Below, piece after piece: positions 48,332-62,399 of a stretch of 64,000 nt of DNA (position 1 is its first letter; every line of letters starts with the position of its first letter). The DNA lies in assembly GCA_029718625.1 (NCBI GenBank), contig JAINUF010000027.1:2650676-2714675 (forward strand). The letters run 5' to 3'. The stretch is from Synaphobranchus kaupii (Eukaryota > Chordata > Actinopteri > Anguilliformes > Synaphobranchidae). Position numbers and translations under genes: made by a program. The notes under the pieces were generated by a model. That model saw only the letters and a list, made by a program, of their open reading frames with translations, made no database searches and had not been told where the DNA came from.

Positions 48332-49544
48332 GCATGCCTCAAACCAATTTTAGTGTTGTCAAAGACGTTATAGCTCAAATATACAGTTGATTAATTTTTA
48401 AATTTTCCATTTGTAAATTTTGAATGAATTTTTCTTCAAATTTAAAATGCAAACATTTCAATAGCTTCTGTGACATGTGACTAAGATGCCTCAAACCAAC
48501 TGTAATGTTGTCAGATACATTCTCCAATTTACAAGCAATGCTTTTTCCAATTTTCCTTTTGTAAATTTTAAATAGATTTTTATTCAAAACAAAAGCATTA
48601 AAATTTCAAAAGCTTCTGTGACATATGATGAAGACGCACGCCTCAAAATAATTTTACTGTTGTCAAAGACATTATAGCTCAAATATACAGTTGATTATTT
48701 TTTTAATTTTCCGTTTGTAAATTTTAAGTGAATTTTTCTTCAAATTTAAAATGCTAACATTTCAATAGCTTCTGTGACATGTGACCAAGATGCCTCAAAC
48801 CAACTGTAATGTTGTCAGATACATTCTCCAATTTACAAGCAATGCTTTTTCCAATTTTCCTTTTGTAAATTTTAAATCGATTTTTATTCAAAATAAAAGC
48901 ACTAAAATTTCAATAGCTTCTGTGACATATGATGAAGACGCATGCCTCATACCAATTGCAGTGTTGTCAAAGACATTATAGCTCAAATATACAGTAGATT
49001 AATTTTTTAATTTTCCGTTTGTAAATTTTAAATGAATTTTTCTTCAAATTTAAAATGCAAACATTTCAATAGCTTCTGTGACATGTGACTAAGATGCCTC
49101 AAACCAACTGTAATGTTGTCAGATACATTCTCCAATTTACAAGCAATGCTTTTTCGAATTTTTCTTTTGTAAATTTTAAATAGATTTTTATTCAAAATAA
49201 AAGCACTAAAATTTCAATAGCTTCTGTGACATATGATGAAGACGCATGCCTCAAACCAATTTTAGTGTTGTCAAAGACGTTATAGCTCAAATATACAGTT
49301 GATTAATTTTTAAATTTTCCATTTGTAAATTTTGAATGAATTTTTCTTCAAATTTAAAATGCAAACATTTCAATAGCTTCTGTGACATGTGACTAAGATG
49401 CCTCAAACCAACTGTAATGTTGTCAAATGCATTCTCCAATTTACAAGCAATGATTTTTCCAATTTTCCTTTTGTAAATTTTAAATAGATTTTTATTCAAA
49501 ATAAAAGCACTAAAATTTCAATAGCTTCTGTGACATGTGACTAA
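48332..49544 (+). repeat. Four B-A dimers
   Basis: 1213 bp, counterpart of 39,785-40,997 but with the ordinary TTTTGAATGAATTT in its last B. Confidence 0.91.
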
Positions 49545-49980
49545 GATGCCTCAAACCAAATAATTTTGTCAGATACATTACTTCTCCAATTTACAAGCTA
49601 TGCTTTTTGCAATTTTCCTTTTGTATATTTTAGAGGATTTATTCTTCGAAATAAACACAATAAAATGTTAATAGTTTCTGTAACATGTGACCAAGACACC
49701 TCAAACCAAGTTGCCTGTTGTCAGAGACAGGATACCTCAAATCTACAACTGATTATTTTTCAAATTTTGCCTTTGTATATTTTAAAGGAATTTCTCTTCA
49801 AAATAAATACACTAAAATGTCAATAGTTTCTGTGTCATGTGACCAAGATACCTCACAGCAAATTGACTGTTGTCAGAGAGAGTATAGCCCAAATTTCCCT
49901 CTTATGAATATATATTTTTTATTTTTCTTCAAAATTAAACTACTAAAATTTCAATAGCTTCTGTGACATATGATGAAGAC
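49545..49980 (+). repeat. C-D-E trimer with private E change
   Basis: C 49545-49694, D 49695-49846, E 49847-49980. E reads TATAGCCCAAATTT instead of TATAGCTCAAATTT. Confidence 0.92.
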
Positions 49981-51496
49981 GCACGCCTCAAAATAATTTT
50001 ACTGTTGTCAAAGACATTATAGCTCAAATATACAGTTGATTAATTTTTAAATTTTCCGTTTGTAAATTTTAAATGAATTTTTCTTCAAATTTAAAATGCA
50101 AACATTTCAATAGCTTCTGTGACATGTGACTAAGATGCCTCAAACCAACTGTAATGTTGTCAGATGCATTCACCAATTTACAAGCAATGCTTTTTCCAAT
50201 TTTCCTTTTGTAAATTTTAAATAGATTTTTATTCAAAACAAAAGCATTAAAATTTCAAAAGCTTCTGTGACATATGATGAAGACGCATGCCTCAAACCAA
50301 TTTTAGTGTTGTCAAAGACGTTATAGCTCAAATATACAGTTGATTAATTTTTTAATTTTCCGTTTGTAAATTTTAAATGAATTTTTCTTCAAATTTAAAA
50401 TGCAAACATTTCAATAGCTTCTGTGACATGTGACTAAGATGCCTCAAACCAACTGTAATGTTGTCAGATGCATTCTCCAATTTAAAGCAATGCTTTTTCC
50501 AATTTTCCTTTTGTAAATTTTAAATAGATTTTTATTCAAAATAAAAGCACTAAAATTTCAATAGCTTCTGTGACATATGATGAAGACGCATGCCTCAAAC
50601 CAATTTTAGTGTTGTCAAAGTCATTATAGCTCAAATATACAGTTAATTAATTTTTAAAATTTCCGTTTGTAAATTTTAAATGAATTTTTCTTCAAATTTA
50701 AAATGTAAACATTTCAATAGCTTCTGTGACATGTGACGAAGATGCCTCAAACCAACTGTAATGTTGTCAGATACATTCTCCAATTTACAAGCAATGCTTT
50801 TTCCAATTTTCCTTTTGTAAATTTTAAATAGATTTTTATTCAAAATAAAAGCACTAAAATTTCAATAGCTTCTGTGACATATGATGAAGACGCTTGCCTC
50901 AAACCAATTTTAGTGTTGTCAAAGTCATTATAGCTCAAATATACAGTTGATTCATTTTTAAATTTTCCGTTTGTAAATTTTAAATGAATTTTTCTTCAAA
51001 TTTAAAATGCAAACATTTCAATAGCTTCTGTGACATGTGACTAAGATGCCTCAAACCAACTGTAATGTTGTCAGATACATTCTCCAATTTACAAGCAATG
51101 CTTGTTCCAATTTTCCTTTTGTAAATTTTAAATAGATTTTTATTCAAAATAAAAGCACTAAAATTTCAATAGCTTCTGTGACATATGATGAAGACGCATG
51201 CCTCAAACCAATTTTAGTGTTGTCAAAGACGTTATAGCTCAAATATACAGTTGATTAATTTTTAAATTTTCCATTTGTAAATTTTGAATGAATTTTTCTT
51301 CAAATTTAAAATGCAAACATTTCAATAGCTTCTGTGACATGTGACTAAGATGCCTCAAACCAACTGTAATGTTGTCAGATGCATTCTCCAATTTACAAGC
51401 AATGCTTTTTCCAATTTTCCTTTTGTAAATTTTAAATAGATTTTTATTCAAAATAAAAGCACTAAAATTTCAATAGCTTCTGTGACATGTGACTAA
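49981..51496 (+). repeat. Five B-A dimers
   Basis: 1516 bp. The first A has GCATTCACCAATTT (also near 53,462), and the second B has TTAATTTTTTAATTTTCCG instead of the usual CCATTTG form. Includes the TTTAAAGC, TGTGACGAAG, GCTTGCC and GCTTGTTCC units in the normal order. Confidence 0.91.
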
Positions 51497-51932
51497 GATG
51501 CCTCAAACCAAATAATTTTGTCAGATACATTACTTCTCCAATTTACAAGCTATGCTTTTTGCAATTTTCCTTTTGTATATTTTAGAGGATTTATTCTTCG
51601 AAATAAACACAATAAAATGTTAATAGTTTCTGTAACATGTGACCAAGACACCTCAAACCAAGTTGCCTGTTGTCAGAGACAGGATACCTCAAATCTACAA
51701 CTGATTATTTTTCAAATTTTGCCTTTGTATATTTTAAAGGAATTTCTCTTCAAAATAAATACACTAAAATGTCAATAGTTTCTGTGTCATGTGACCAAGA
51801 TACCTCACAGCAAATTGACTGTTGTCAGAGAGAGTATAGCTCAAATTTCCCTCTTATGAATATATATTTTTTATTTTTCTTCAAAATTAAACTACTAAAA
51901 TTTCAATAGCTTCTGTGACATATGATGAAGAC
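51497..51932 (+). repeat. C-D-E trimer (TTTCTC allele)
   Basis: C 51497-51646, D 51647-51798, E 51799-51932. It sits where a GAGAAAG-type trimer would begin a third mega-unit, but carries the other allele, so the third mega-unit did not start here. Confidence 0.92.
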
Positions 51933-52840
51933 GCACGCCTCAAAATAATTTTACTGTTGTCAAAGACATTATAGCTCAAATATACAGTTGATTCATTTTT
52001 AAATTTTCCGTTTGTAAATTTTAAATGAATTTTTCTTCAAATTTAAAATGCAAACATTTCAATAGCTTCTGTGACATGTGACTAAGATGCCTCAAACCAA
52101 CTGTAATGTTGTCAGATACATTCTCCAATTTACAAGCAATGCTTTTTCCAATTTTCCTTTTGTAAATTTTAAATAGATTTTTATTCAAAACAAAAGCATT
52201 AAAATTTCAAAAGCTTCTGTGACATATGATGAAGACGCATGCCTCAAACCAATTTTAGTGTTGTCAAAGACGTTATAGCTCAAATATACAGTTGATTAAT
52301 TTTTAAATTTTCCATTTGTAAATTTTGAATGAATTTTTCTTCAAATTTAAAATGCAAACATTTCAATAGCTTCTGTGACATGTGACTAAGATGCCTCAAA
52401 CCAACTGTAATGTTGTCAGATGCATTCTCCAATTTAAAGCAATGCTTTTTCCAATTTTCCTTTTGTAAATTTTAAATAGATTTTTATTCAAAATAAAAGC
52501 ACTAAAATTTCAATAGCTTCTGTGACATATGATGAAGACGCATGCCTCAAACCAATTTTAGTGTTGTCAAAGTCATTATAGCTCAAATATACAGTTAATT
52601 AATTTTTAAAATTTCCGTTTGTAAATTTTAAATGAATTTTTCTTCAAATTTAAAATGTAAACATTTCAATAGCTTCTGTGACATGTGACGAAGATGCCTC
52701 AAACCAACTGTAATGTTGTCAGATACATTCTCCAATTTACAAGCAATGCTTTTTCCAATTTTCCTTTTGTAAATTTTAAATAGATTTTTATTCAAAATAA
52801 AAGCACTAAAATTTCAATAGCTTCTGTGACATGTGACTAA
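51933..52840 (+). repeat. Three B-A dimers
   Basis: 908 bp = 3 x 304 minus 3 minus 1. Shortened version of the five-dimer tract: it enters C straight after the TGTGACGAAG dimer, losing the GCTTGCC and GCTTGTTCC dimers. Confidence 0.91.
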
Positions 52841-53276
52841 GATGCCTCAAACCAAATAATTTTGTCAGATACATTACTTCTCCAATTTACAAGCTATGCT
52901 TTTTGCAATTTTCCTTTTGTATATTTTAGAGGATTTATTCCTCGAAATAAACACAATAAAATGTTAATAGTTTCTGTAACATGTGACCAAGACACCTCAA
53001 ACCAAGTTGCCTGTTGTCAGAGACAGGATACCTCAAATCTACAACTGATTATTTTTCAAATTTTGCCTTTGTATATTTTAAAGGAATTTCTCTTCAAAAT
53101 AAATACACTAAAATGTCAATAGTTTCTGTGTCATGTGACCAAGATACCTCACAGCAAATTGACTGTTGTCAGAGAGAGTATAGCTCAAATTTCCCTCTTA
53201 TGAATATATATTTTTTATTTTTCTTCAAAATTAAACTACTAAAATTTCAATAGCTTCTGTGACATATGATGAAGAC
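52841..53276 (+). repeat. Last C-D-E trimer
   Basis: C 52841-52990, D 52991-53142, E 53143-53276. C has TATTCCTCGAAAT instead of TATTCTTCGAAAT, losing the TTCGAA palindrome. No further C-D-E occurs in the remaining 10.7 kb. Confidence 0.92.
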
Positions 53277-56200
53277 GCACGCCTCAAAATAATTTTACTG
53301 TTGTCAAAGACATTATAGCTCAAATATACAGTTGATTAATTTTTAAATTTTCCGTTTGTAAATTTTAAATGAATTTTTCTTCAAATTTAAAATGCAAACA
53401 TTTCAATAGCTTCTGTGACATGTGACTAAGATGCCTCAAACCAACTGTAATGTTGTCAGATGCATTCACCAATTTACAAGCAATGCTTTTTCCAATTTTC
53501 CTTTTGTAAATTTTAAATAGATTTTTATTCAAAATAAAAGCACTAAAATTTCAATAGCTTCTGTGACATATGATGAAGACGCTTGCCTCAAACCAATTTT
53601 AGTGTTGTCAAAGTCATTATAGCTCAAATATACAATTGATTCATTTTTAAATTTTCCGTTTGTAAATTTTAAATGAATTTTTCTTCAAATTTAAAATGCA
53701 AACATTTCAATAGCTTCTGTGACATGTGACTAAGATGCCTCAAACCAACTGTAATGTTGTCAGATGCATTCTCCAATTTACAAGCAATGCTTTTTCCAAT
53801 TTTCCTTTTGTAAATTTTAAATAGATTTTTATTCAAAATAAAAGCACTAAAATTTCAATAGCTTCTGTGACATATGATGAAGACGCTTGCCTCAAACCAA
53901 TTTTAGTGTTGTCAAAGTCATTATAGCTCAAATATACAGTTGATTCATTTTTAAATTTTCCGTTTGTAAATTTTAAATGAATTTTTCTTCAAATTTAAAA
54001 TGCAAACATTTCAATAGCTTCTGTGACATGTGACTAAGATGCCTCAAACCAACTGTAATGTTGTCAGATACATTCTCCAATTTACAAGCAATGCTTGTTC
54101 CAATTTTCCTTTTGTAAATTTTAAATAGATTTTTATTCAAAATAAAAGCACTAAAATTTCAATAGCTTCTGTGACATATGATGAAGACCCTTATGCCTCA
54201 AACCAATTTTAGTGTTGTCAAAGATGTTATAGCTCAGATATACAATTGATTAATTTTTAAATTTTCCATTTGTAAATTTTGAATTAATTTTTCTTCAAAT
54301 TTAAAATGCAAACATTTCAATAGCTTCTGTGACATGTGACTAAGATGCCTCAAACCAACTGTAATGTTGTCAGATGCATTCTCCAATTTACAAGCAATGC
54401 TTTTTCCAATTTTCCTTTTGTAAATTTTAAATAGATTTTTATTCAAAATAAAAGCACTAAAATTTTAATAGCTTCTGTGACATATGATGAAGACGCATGC
54501 CTCAAACCAATTTTAGTGTTGTCAAAGATGTTATAGCTCAAATACACAGTTGATTAATTTTTTAATTTTCCATTTGTAAATTTTGAATGAATTTTTCTTC
54601 AAATTTAAAATGCAAACATTTCAATAGCTTCTGTGACATGTGACTAAGATGCCTCAAACCAACTGTAATGTTGTCAGATGCATTCTCCAATTTACAAGCA
54701 ATGCTTTTTCCAATTTTCCTTTTGTAAATTTTAAATAGATTTTTATTCAAAATAAAAGCACTAAAATTTCAATAGCTTCTGTGACATATGATGAAGACGC
54801 TTGCCTCAAACCAATTTTAGTGTTGTCAAAGTCATTATAGCTCAAATATACAATTGATTCATTTTTAAATTTTCCGTTTGTAAATTTTAAATGAATTTTT
54901 CTTCAAATTTAAAATGCAAACATTTCAATAGCTTCTGTGACATGTGACTAAGATGCCTCAAACCAACTGTAATGTTGTCAGATGCATTCTCCAATTTACA
55001 AGCAATGCTTTTTCCAATTTTCCTTTTGTAAATTTTAAATAGATTTTTATTCAAAATAAAAGCACTAAAATTTTAATAGCTTCTGTGACATATGATGAAA
55101 ACGCATGCCTCAAACCAATCTTAGTGTTGTCAAAGACGTTATAGCTCAAATATACAGTTGATTAATTTTTAAATTTTCCATTTGTAAATTTTGAATGAAT
55201 TTTTCTTCAAATTTAAAATGCAAACATTTCAATAGCTTCTGTGACATGTGACTAAGATGCCTCAAACCAACTGTAATGTTGTCAGATGCATTCTCCAATT
55301 TAAAGCAATGCTTTTTCCAATTTTCCTTTTGTAAATTTTAAATAGATTTTTATTCAAAATAAAAGCACTAAAATTTCAATAGCTTCTGTGACATATGATG
55401 AAGACGCATGCCTCAAACCAATTTTAGTGTTGTCAAAGTCATTATAGCTCAAATATACAGTTAATAAATTTTTAAAATTTCCGTTTGTAAATTTTAAATG
55501 AATTTTTCTTCAAATTTAAAATGTAAACATTTCAATAGCTTCTGTGACATGTGACGAAGATGCCTCAAACCAACTGTAATGTTGTCAGATACATTCTCCA
55601 ATTTACAAGCAATGCTTTTTCCAATTTTCCTTTTGTAAATTTTAAATAGATTTTTATTCAAAATAAAAGCACTAAAATTTCAATAGCTTCTGTGACATAT
55701 GATGAAGACGCTTGCCTCAAACCAATTTTAGTGTTGTCAAAGTCATTATAGCTCAAATATACAGTTGATTCATTTTTAAATTTTCCGTTTGTAAATTTTA
55801 AATGAATTTTTCTTCAAATTTAAAATGCAAACATTTCAATAGCTTCTGTGACATGTGACTAAGATGCCTCAAACCAACTGTAATGTTGTCAGATGCATTC
55901 TCCAATTTACAAGCAATGCTTTTTCCAATTTTCCTTTTGTAAATTTTAAATAGATTTTTATTCAAAATAAAAGCACTAAAATTTTAATAGCTTCTGTGAC
56001 ATATGATGAAGACGCATGCCTCAAACCAATTTTAGTGTTGTCAAAGATGTTATAGCTCAAATACACAGTTGATTAATTTTTTAATTTTCCATTTGTAAAT
56101 TTTGAATGAATTTTTCTTCAAATTTAAAATGCAAACATTTCAATAGCTTCTGTGACATGTGACTAAGATGCCTCAAACCAACTGTAATGTTGTCAGATGC

Positions 56201-57189
56201 ATTCTCCAATTTACAAGCAATGCTTTTTCCAATTTTCCTTTTGTAAATTTTAAATAGATTTTTATTCAAAATAAAAGCACTAAAATTTCAATAGCTTCTG
56301 TGACATATGATGAAGACGCTTGCCTCAAACCAATTTTAGTGTTGTCAAAGTCATTATAGCTCAAATATACAATTGATTCATTTTTAAATTTTCCGTTTGT
56401 AAATTTTAAATGAATTTTTCTTCAAATTTAAAATGCAAACATTTCAATAGCTTCTGTGACATGTGACTAAGATGCCTCAAACCAACTGTAATGTTGTCAG
56501 ATGCATTCTCCAATTTACAAGCAATGCTTTTTCCAATTTTCCTTTTGTAAATTTTAAATAGATTTTTATTCAAAATAAAAGCACTAAAATTTGAATAGCT
56601 TCTGTGACATATGATGAAGACGCATGCCTCAAACCAATCTTAGTGTTGTCAAAGGTGTTATAGCTCAAATACACAGTTGATTCATTTTTTAATTTTCCAT
56701 TTGTAAATTTTGAATGAATTTTTCTTCAAATTTAAAATGCAAACATTTCAATAGCTTCTGTGACATGTGACTAAGATGCCTCAAACCAACTGTAATGTTG
56801 TCAGATGCATTCTCCAATTTACAAGCAATGCTTTTTCCAATTTTCCTTTTGTAAATTTTAAATAGATTTTTATTCAAAATAAAAGCACTAAAATTTCAAT
56901 AGCTTCTGTGACATATGATGAAGACGTATGCCTCAAACCAATTTTAGTGTTGTCAAAGACGTTATAGCTCAAATATACAGTTGATTAATTTTAAAATTTT
57001 CCATTTGTAAATTTTGAATGAATTTTTCTTCAAATTTAAAATGCAAACATTTCAATAGCTTCTGTGACATGTGACTAAGATGCCGCAAACCAACTGTAAT
57101 GTTGTCAGATGCATTCTCCAATTTAAAGCAATGCTTTTTCCAATTTTCCTTTTGTAAATTTTAAATAGATTTTTATTCAAAATAAAAGC

Positions 57190-59350
57190 ACTAAAATTTC
57201 AATAGCTTCTGTGACATATGATGAAGACGCATGCCTCAAACCAATTTTAGTGTTGTCAAAGTCATTATAGCTCAAATGTACAGTTAATTAATTTTTAAAA
57301 TTTCCGTTTGTAAATTTTAAATGAATTTTTCTTCAAATTTAAAATGCAAACATTTCAATAGCTTCTGTGACATGTGACTAAGATGCCTCAAACCAACTGT
57401 AATGTTGTCAGATACATTCTCCAATTTACAAGCAATGCTTGTTCCAATTTTCCTTTTGTAAATTTTAAATAGATTTTTATTCAAAATAAAAGCACTAAAA
57501 TTTCAATAGCTTCTGTGACATATGATGAAGACGCTTGCCTCAAACCAATTTTAGTGTTGTCAAAGTCATTATAGCTCAAATATACAGTTGATTCATTTTT
57601 AAATTTTCCGTTTGTAAATTTTAAATGAATTTTTCTTCAAATTTAAAATGCAAACATTTCAATAGCTTCTGTGACATGTGACTAAGATGCCTCAAACCAA
57701 CTGTAATGTTGTCAGATACATTCTCCAATTTACAAGCAATGCTTGTTCCAATTTTCCTTTTGTAAATTTTAAATAGATTTTTATTCAAAATAAAAGCACT
57801 AAAATTTCAATAGCTTCTGTGACATATGATGAAGACTCTTATGCCTCAAACCAATTTTAGTGTTGTCAAAGATGTTATAGCTCAGATATACAATTGATTA
57901 ATTTTTAAATTTTCCATTTGTAAATTTTGAATTAATTTTTCTTCAAATTTAAAATGCAAACATTTCAATAGCTTCTGTGACATGTGACTAAGATGCCTCA
58001 AACCAACTGTAATGTTGTCAGATGCATTCTCCAATTTACAAGCAATGCTTTTTCCAATTTTCCTTTTGTAAATTTTAAATAGATTTTTATTCAAAATAAA
58101 AGCACTAAAATTTTAATAGCTTCTGTGACATATGATGAAGACGCATGCCTCAAACCAATTTTAGTGTTGTCAAAGATGTTATAGCTCAAATACACAGTTG
58201 ATTAATTTTTTAATTTTCCATTTGTAAATTTTGAATGAATTTTTCTTCAAATTTAAAATGCAAACATTTCAATAGCTTCTGTGACATGTGACTAAGATGC
58301 CTCAAACCAACTGTAATGTTGTCAGATGCATTCTCCAATTTACAAGCAATGCTTTTTCCAATTTTCCTTTTGTAAATTTTAAATAGATTTTTATTCAAAA
58401 TAAAAGCACTAAAATTTCAATAGCTTCTGTGACATATGATGAAGACGCTTGCCTCAAACCAATTTTAGTGTTGTCAAAGTCATTATAGCTCAAATATACA
58501 ATTGATTCATTTTTAAATTTTCCGTTTGTAAATTTTAAATGAATTTTTCTTCAAATTTAAAATGCAAACATTTCAATAGCTTCTGTGACATGTGACTAAG
58601 ATGCCTCAAACCAACTGTAATGTTGTCAGATGCATTCTCCAATTTACAAGCAATGCTTTTTCCAATTTTCCTTTTGTAAATTTTAAATAGATTTTTATTC
58701 AAAATAAAAGCACTAAAATTTTAATAGCTTCTGTGACATATGATGAAAACGCATGCCTCAAACCAATCTTAGTGTTGTCAAAGATGTTATAGCTCAAATA
58801 CACAGTTGATTCATTTTTTAATTTTCCATTTGTAAATTTTGAATGAACTTTTCTTCAAATTTAAAATGCAAACATTTCAATAGCTTCTGTGACATGTGAC
58901 TAAGATGCCTCAAACCAACTGTAATGTTGTCAGATGCATTCTCCAATTTACAAGCAATGCTTTGTCCAATTTTCCTTTTGTAAATTTTAAATAGATTTTT
59001 ATTCAAAATAAAAGCACTAAAATTTCAATAGCTTCTGTGACATATGATGAAGACGCTTGCCTCAAACCAATTTTAGTGTTCTCAAAGTCATTATAGCTCA
59101 AATATACAGTTGATTCATTTTTAAATTTTCCGTTTGTAAATTTTAAATGAATTTTTCTTCAAATTTAAAATGCAAACATTTCAATAGCTTCTGTGACATG
59201 TGACTAAGATGCCTCAAACCAACTGTAATGTTGTCAGATACATTCTCCAATTTACAAGCAATGCTTGTTCCAATTTTCCTTTTGTAAATTTTAAATAGAT
59301 TTTTATTCAAAATAAAAGCACTAAAATTTCAATAGCTTCTGTGACATATG
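57190..59350 (+). repeat. 3044 bp higher-order unit segment, copy 1
   Basis: Recurs at +3044 (10 dimers plus 4 bp) at about 60.23-62.39 kb. Shared markers: CAAATGTACAGTTAATT near 57,275 / 60,319, GACTCTTATGCC, GATGAAAACGC near 58,745 / 61,789, and GCTTTGTCC. It parts at 59,357 (GCTTATGCC versus GCTTGCC). Confidence 0.78.
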
Positions 59351-60234
59351 ATGAAGACGCTTATGCCTCAAACCAATTTCAGTGTTGTCAAAGACGTTAT
59401 AGCTCAAATATACAATTGATTCATTTTTAAATTTTCCATTTGTAAATTTTGAATTAATTTTTCTTCAAATTTAAAATGCAAACATTTCAATAGCTTCTGT
59501 GACATGTGACTAAGATGCCTCAAACCAACTGTAATGTTGTCAGATGCATTCTCCAATTTACAAGCAATGCTTTTTCCAATTTTCCTTTTGTAAATTTTAA
59601 ATAGATTTTTATTCAAAATAAAAGCACTAAAATTTTAATAGCTTCTGTGACATATGATGAAGACGCATGCCTCAAACCAATTTTAGTGTTGTCAAAGATG
59701 TTATAGCTCAAATACACAGTTGATTAATTTTTTAATTTTCCATTTGTAAATTTTGAATGAATTTTTCTTCAAATTTAAAATGCAAACATTTCAATAGCTT
59801 CTGTGACATGTGACTAAGATGCCTCAAACCAACTGTAATGTTGTCAGATGCATTCTCCAATTTACAAGCAATGCTTTTTCCAATTTTCCTTTTGTAAATT
59901 TTAAATAGATTTTTATTCAAAATAAAAGCACTAAAATTTCAATAGCTTCTGTGACATATGATGAAGACGCTTGCCTCAAACCAATTTTAGTGTTGTCAAA
60001 GTCATTATAGCTCAAATATACAATTGATTCATTTTTAAATTTTCCGTTTGTAAATTTTAAATGAATTTTTCTTCAAATTTAAAATGCAAACATTTCAATA
60101 GCTTCTGTGACATGTGACTAAGATGCCTCAAACCAACTGTAATGTTGTCAGATGCATTCTCCAATTTACAAGCAATGCTTTTTCCAATTTTCCTTTTGTA
60201 AATTTTAAATAGATTTTTATTCAAAATAAAAGCA

Positions 60235-62395
60235 CTAAAATTTGAATAGCTTCTGTGACATATGATGAAGACGCATGCCTCAAACCAATTTTAGTGTTGT
60301 CAAAGTCATTATAGCTCAAATGTACAGTTAATTAATTTTTAAAATTTCCGTTTGTAAATTTTAAATGAATTTTTCTTCAAATTTAAAATGCAAACATTTC
60401 AATAGCTTCTGTGACATGTGACTAAGATGCCTCAAACCAACTGTAATGTTGTCAGATACATTCTCCAATTTACAAGCAATGCTTGTTCCAATTTTCCTTT
60501 TGTAAATTTTAAATAGATTTTTATTCAAAATAAAAGCACTAAAATTTCAATAGCTTCTGTGACATATGATGAAGACGCTTGCCTCAAACCAATTTTAGTG
60601 TTGTCAAAGTCATTATAGCTCAAATATACAGTTGATTCATTTTTAAATTTTCCGTTTGTAAATTTTAAATGAATTTTTCTTCAAATTTAAAATGCAAACA
60701 TTTCAATAGCTTCTGTGACATGTGACTAAGATGCCTCAAACCAACTGTAATGTTGTCAGATACATTCTCCAATTTACAAGCAATGCTTGTTCCAATTTTC
60801 CTTTTGTAAATTTTAAATAGATTTTTATTCAAAATAAAAGCACTAAAATTTCAATAGCTTCTGTGACATATGATGAAGACTCTTATGCCTCAAACCAATT
60901 TTAGTGTTGTCAAAGATGTTATAGCTCAGATATACAATTGATTAATTTTTAAATTTTCCATTTGTAAATTTTGAATTAATTTTTCTTCAAATTTAAAATG
61001 CAAACATTTCAATAGCTTCTGTGACATGTGACTAAGATGCCTCAAACCAACTGTAATGTTGTCAGATGCATTCTCCAATTTACAAGCAATGCTTTTTCCA
61101 ATTTTCCTTTTGTAAATTTTAAATAGATTTTTATTCAAAATAAAAGCACTAAAATTTTAATAGCTTCTGTGACATATGATGAAGACGCATGCCTCAAACC
61201 AATTTTAGTGTTGTCAAAGATGTTATAGCTCAAATACACAGTTGATTAATTTTTTAATTTTCCATTTGTAAATTTTGAATGAATTTTTCTTCAAATTTAA
61301 AATGCAAACATTTCAATAGCTTCTGTGACATGTGACTAAGATGCCTCAAACCAACTGTAATGTTGTCAGATGCATTCTCCAATTTACAAGCAATGCTTTT
61401 TCCAATTTTCCTTTTGTAAATTTTAAATAGATTTTTATTCAAAATAAAAGCACTAAAATTTCAATAGCTTCTGTGACATATGATGAAGACGCTTGCCTCA
61501 AACCAATTTTAGTGTTGTCAAAGTCATTATAGCTCAAATATACAATTGATTCATTTTTAAATTTTCCGTTTGTAAATTTTAAATGAATTTTTCTTCAAAT
61601 TTAAAATGCAAACATTTCAATAGCTTCTGTGACATGTGACTAAGATGCCTCAAACCAACTGTAATGTTGTCAGATGCATTCTCCAATTTACAAGCAATGC
61701 TTTTTCCAATTTTCCTTTTGTAAATTTTAAATAGATTTTTATTCAAAATAAAAGCACTAAAATTTTAATAGCTTCTGTGACATATGATGAAAACGCATGC
61801 CTCAAACCAATCTTAGTGTTGTCAAAGATGTTATAGCTCAAATACACAGTTGATTCATTTTTTAATTTTCCATTTGTAAATTTTGAATGAACTTTTCTTC
61901 AAATTTAAAATGCAAACATTTCAATAGCTTCTGTGACATGTGACTAAGATGCCTCAAACCAACTGTAATGTTGTCAGATGCATTCTCCAATTTACAAGCA
62001 ATGCTTTGTCCAATTTTCCTTTTGTAAATTTTAAATAGATTTTTATTCAAAATAAAAGCACTAAAATTTCAATAGCTTCTGTGACATATGATGAAGACGC
62101 TTGCCTCAAACCAATTTTAGTGTTGTCAAAGTCATTATAGCTCAAATATACAGTTGATTCATTTTTAAATTTTCCGTTTGTAAATTTTAAATGAATTTTT
62201 CTTCAAATTTAAAATGCAAACATTTCAATAGCTTCTGTGACATGTGACTAAGATGCCTCAAACCAACTGTAATGTTGTCAGATACATTCTCCAATTTACA
62301 AGCAATGCTTGTTCCAATTTTCCTTTTGTAAATTTTAAATAGATTTTTATTCAAAATAAAAGCACTAAAATTTCAATAGCTTCTGTGACATATGA
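60235..62395 (+). repeat. 3044 bp higher-order unit segment, copy 2
   Basis: Second copy. Its part from about 60.57 kb is repeated again at +1826 (six dimers plus 2 bp), running to the window's end. Confidence 0.78.
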
Positions 62396-62399
62396 TGAA

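Larger units (their letters stand above)
42661..51210 (+). repeat. 8547 bp mega-unit, copy 2
   Basis: Second copy, without the internal 2256 bp duplication. C-D-E spacing 1, 6, 5, 4, 5 dimers. Private substitutions noticed: TTTTTACATTTTCC near 46,449 and TATAGCCCAAAT near 49,889. From about 51.24 kb the sequence instead resembles 39.09 kb onward (offset 12,148) for less than one kilobase. Confidence 0.85.

Noticed and set aside
20673..51210. Assembly duplication as full explanation for the long identical blocks
   Set aside because: Not excluded for the youngest copies, but private substitutions (near 42,266, 46,449, 49,889, 26,942) and different internal copy numbers argue that at least the larger blocks are real.
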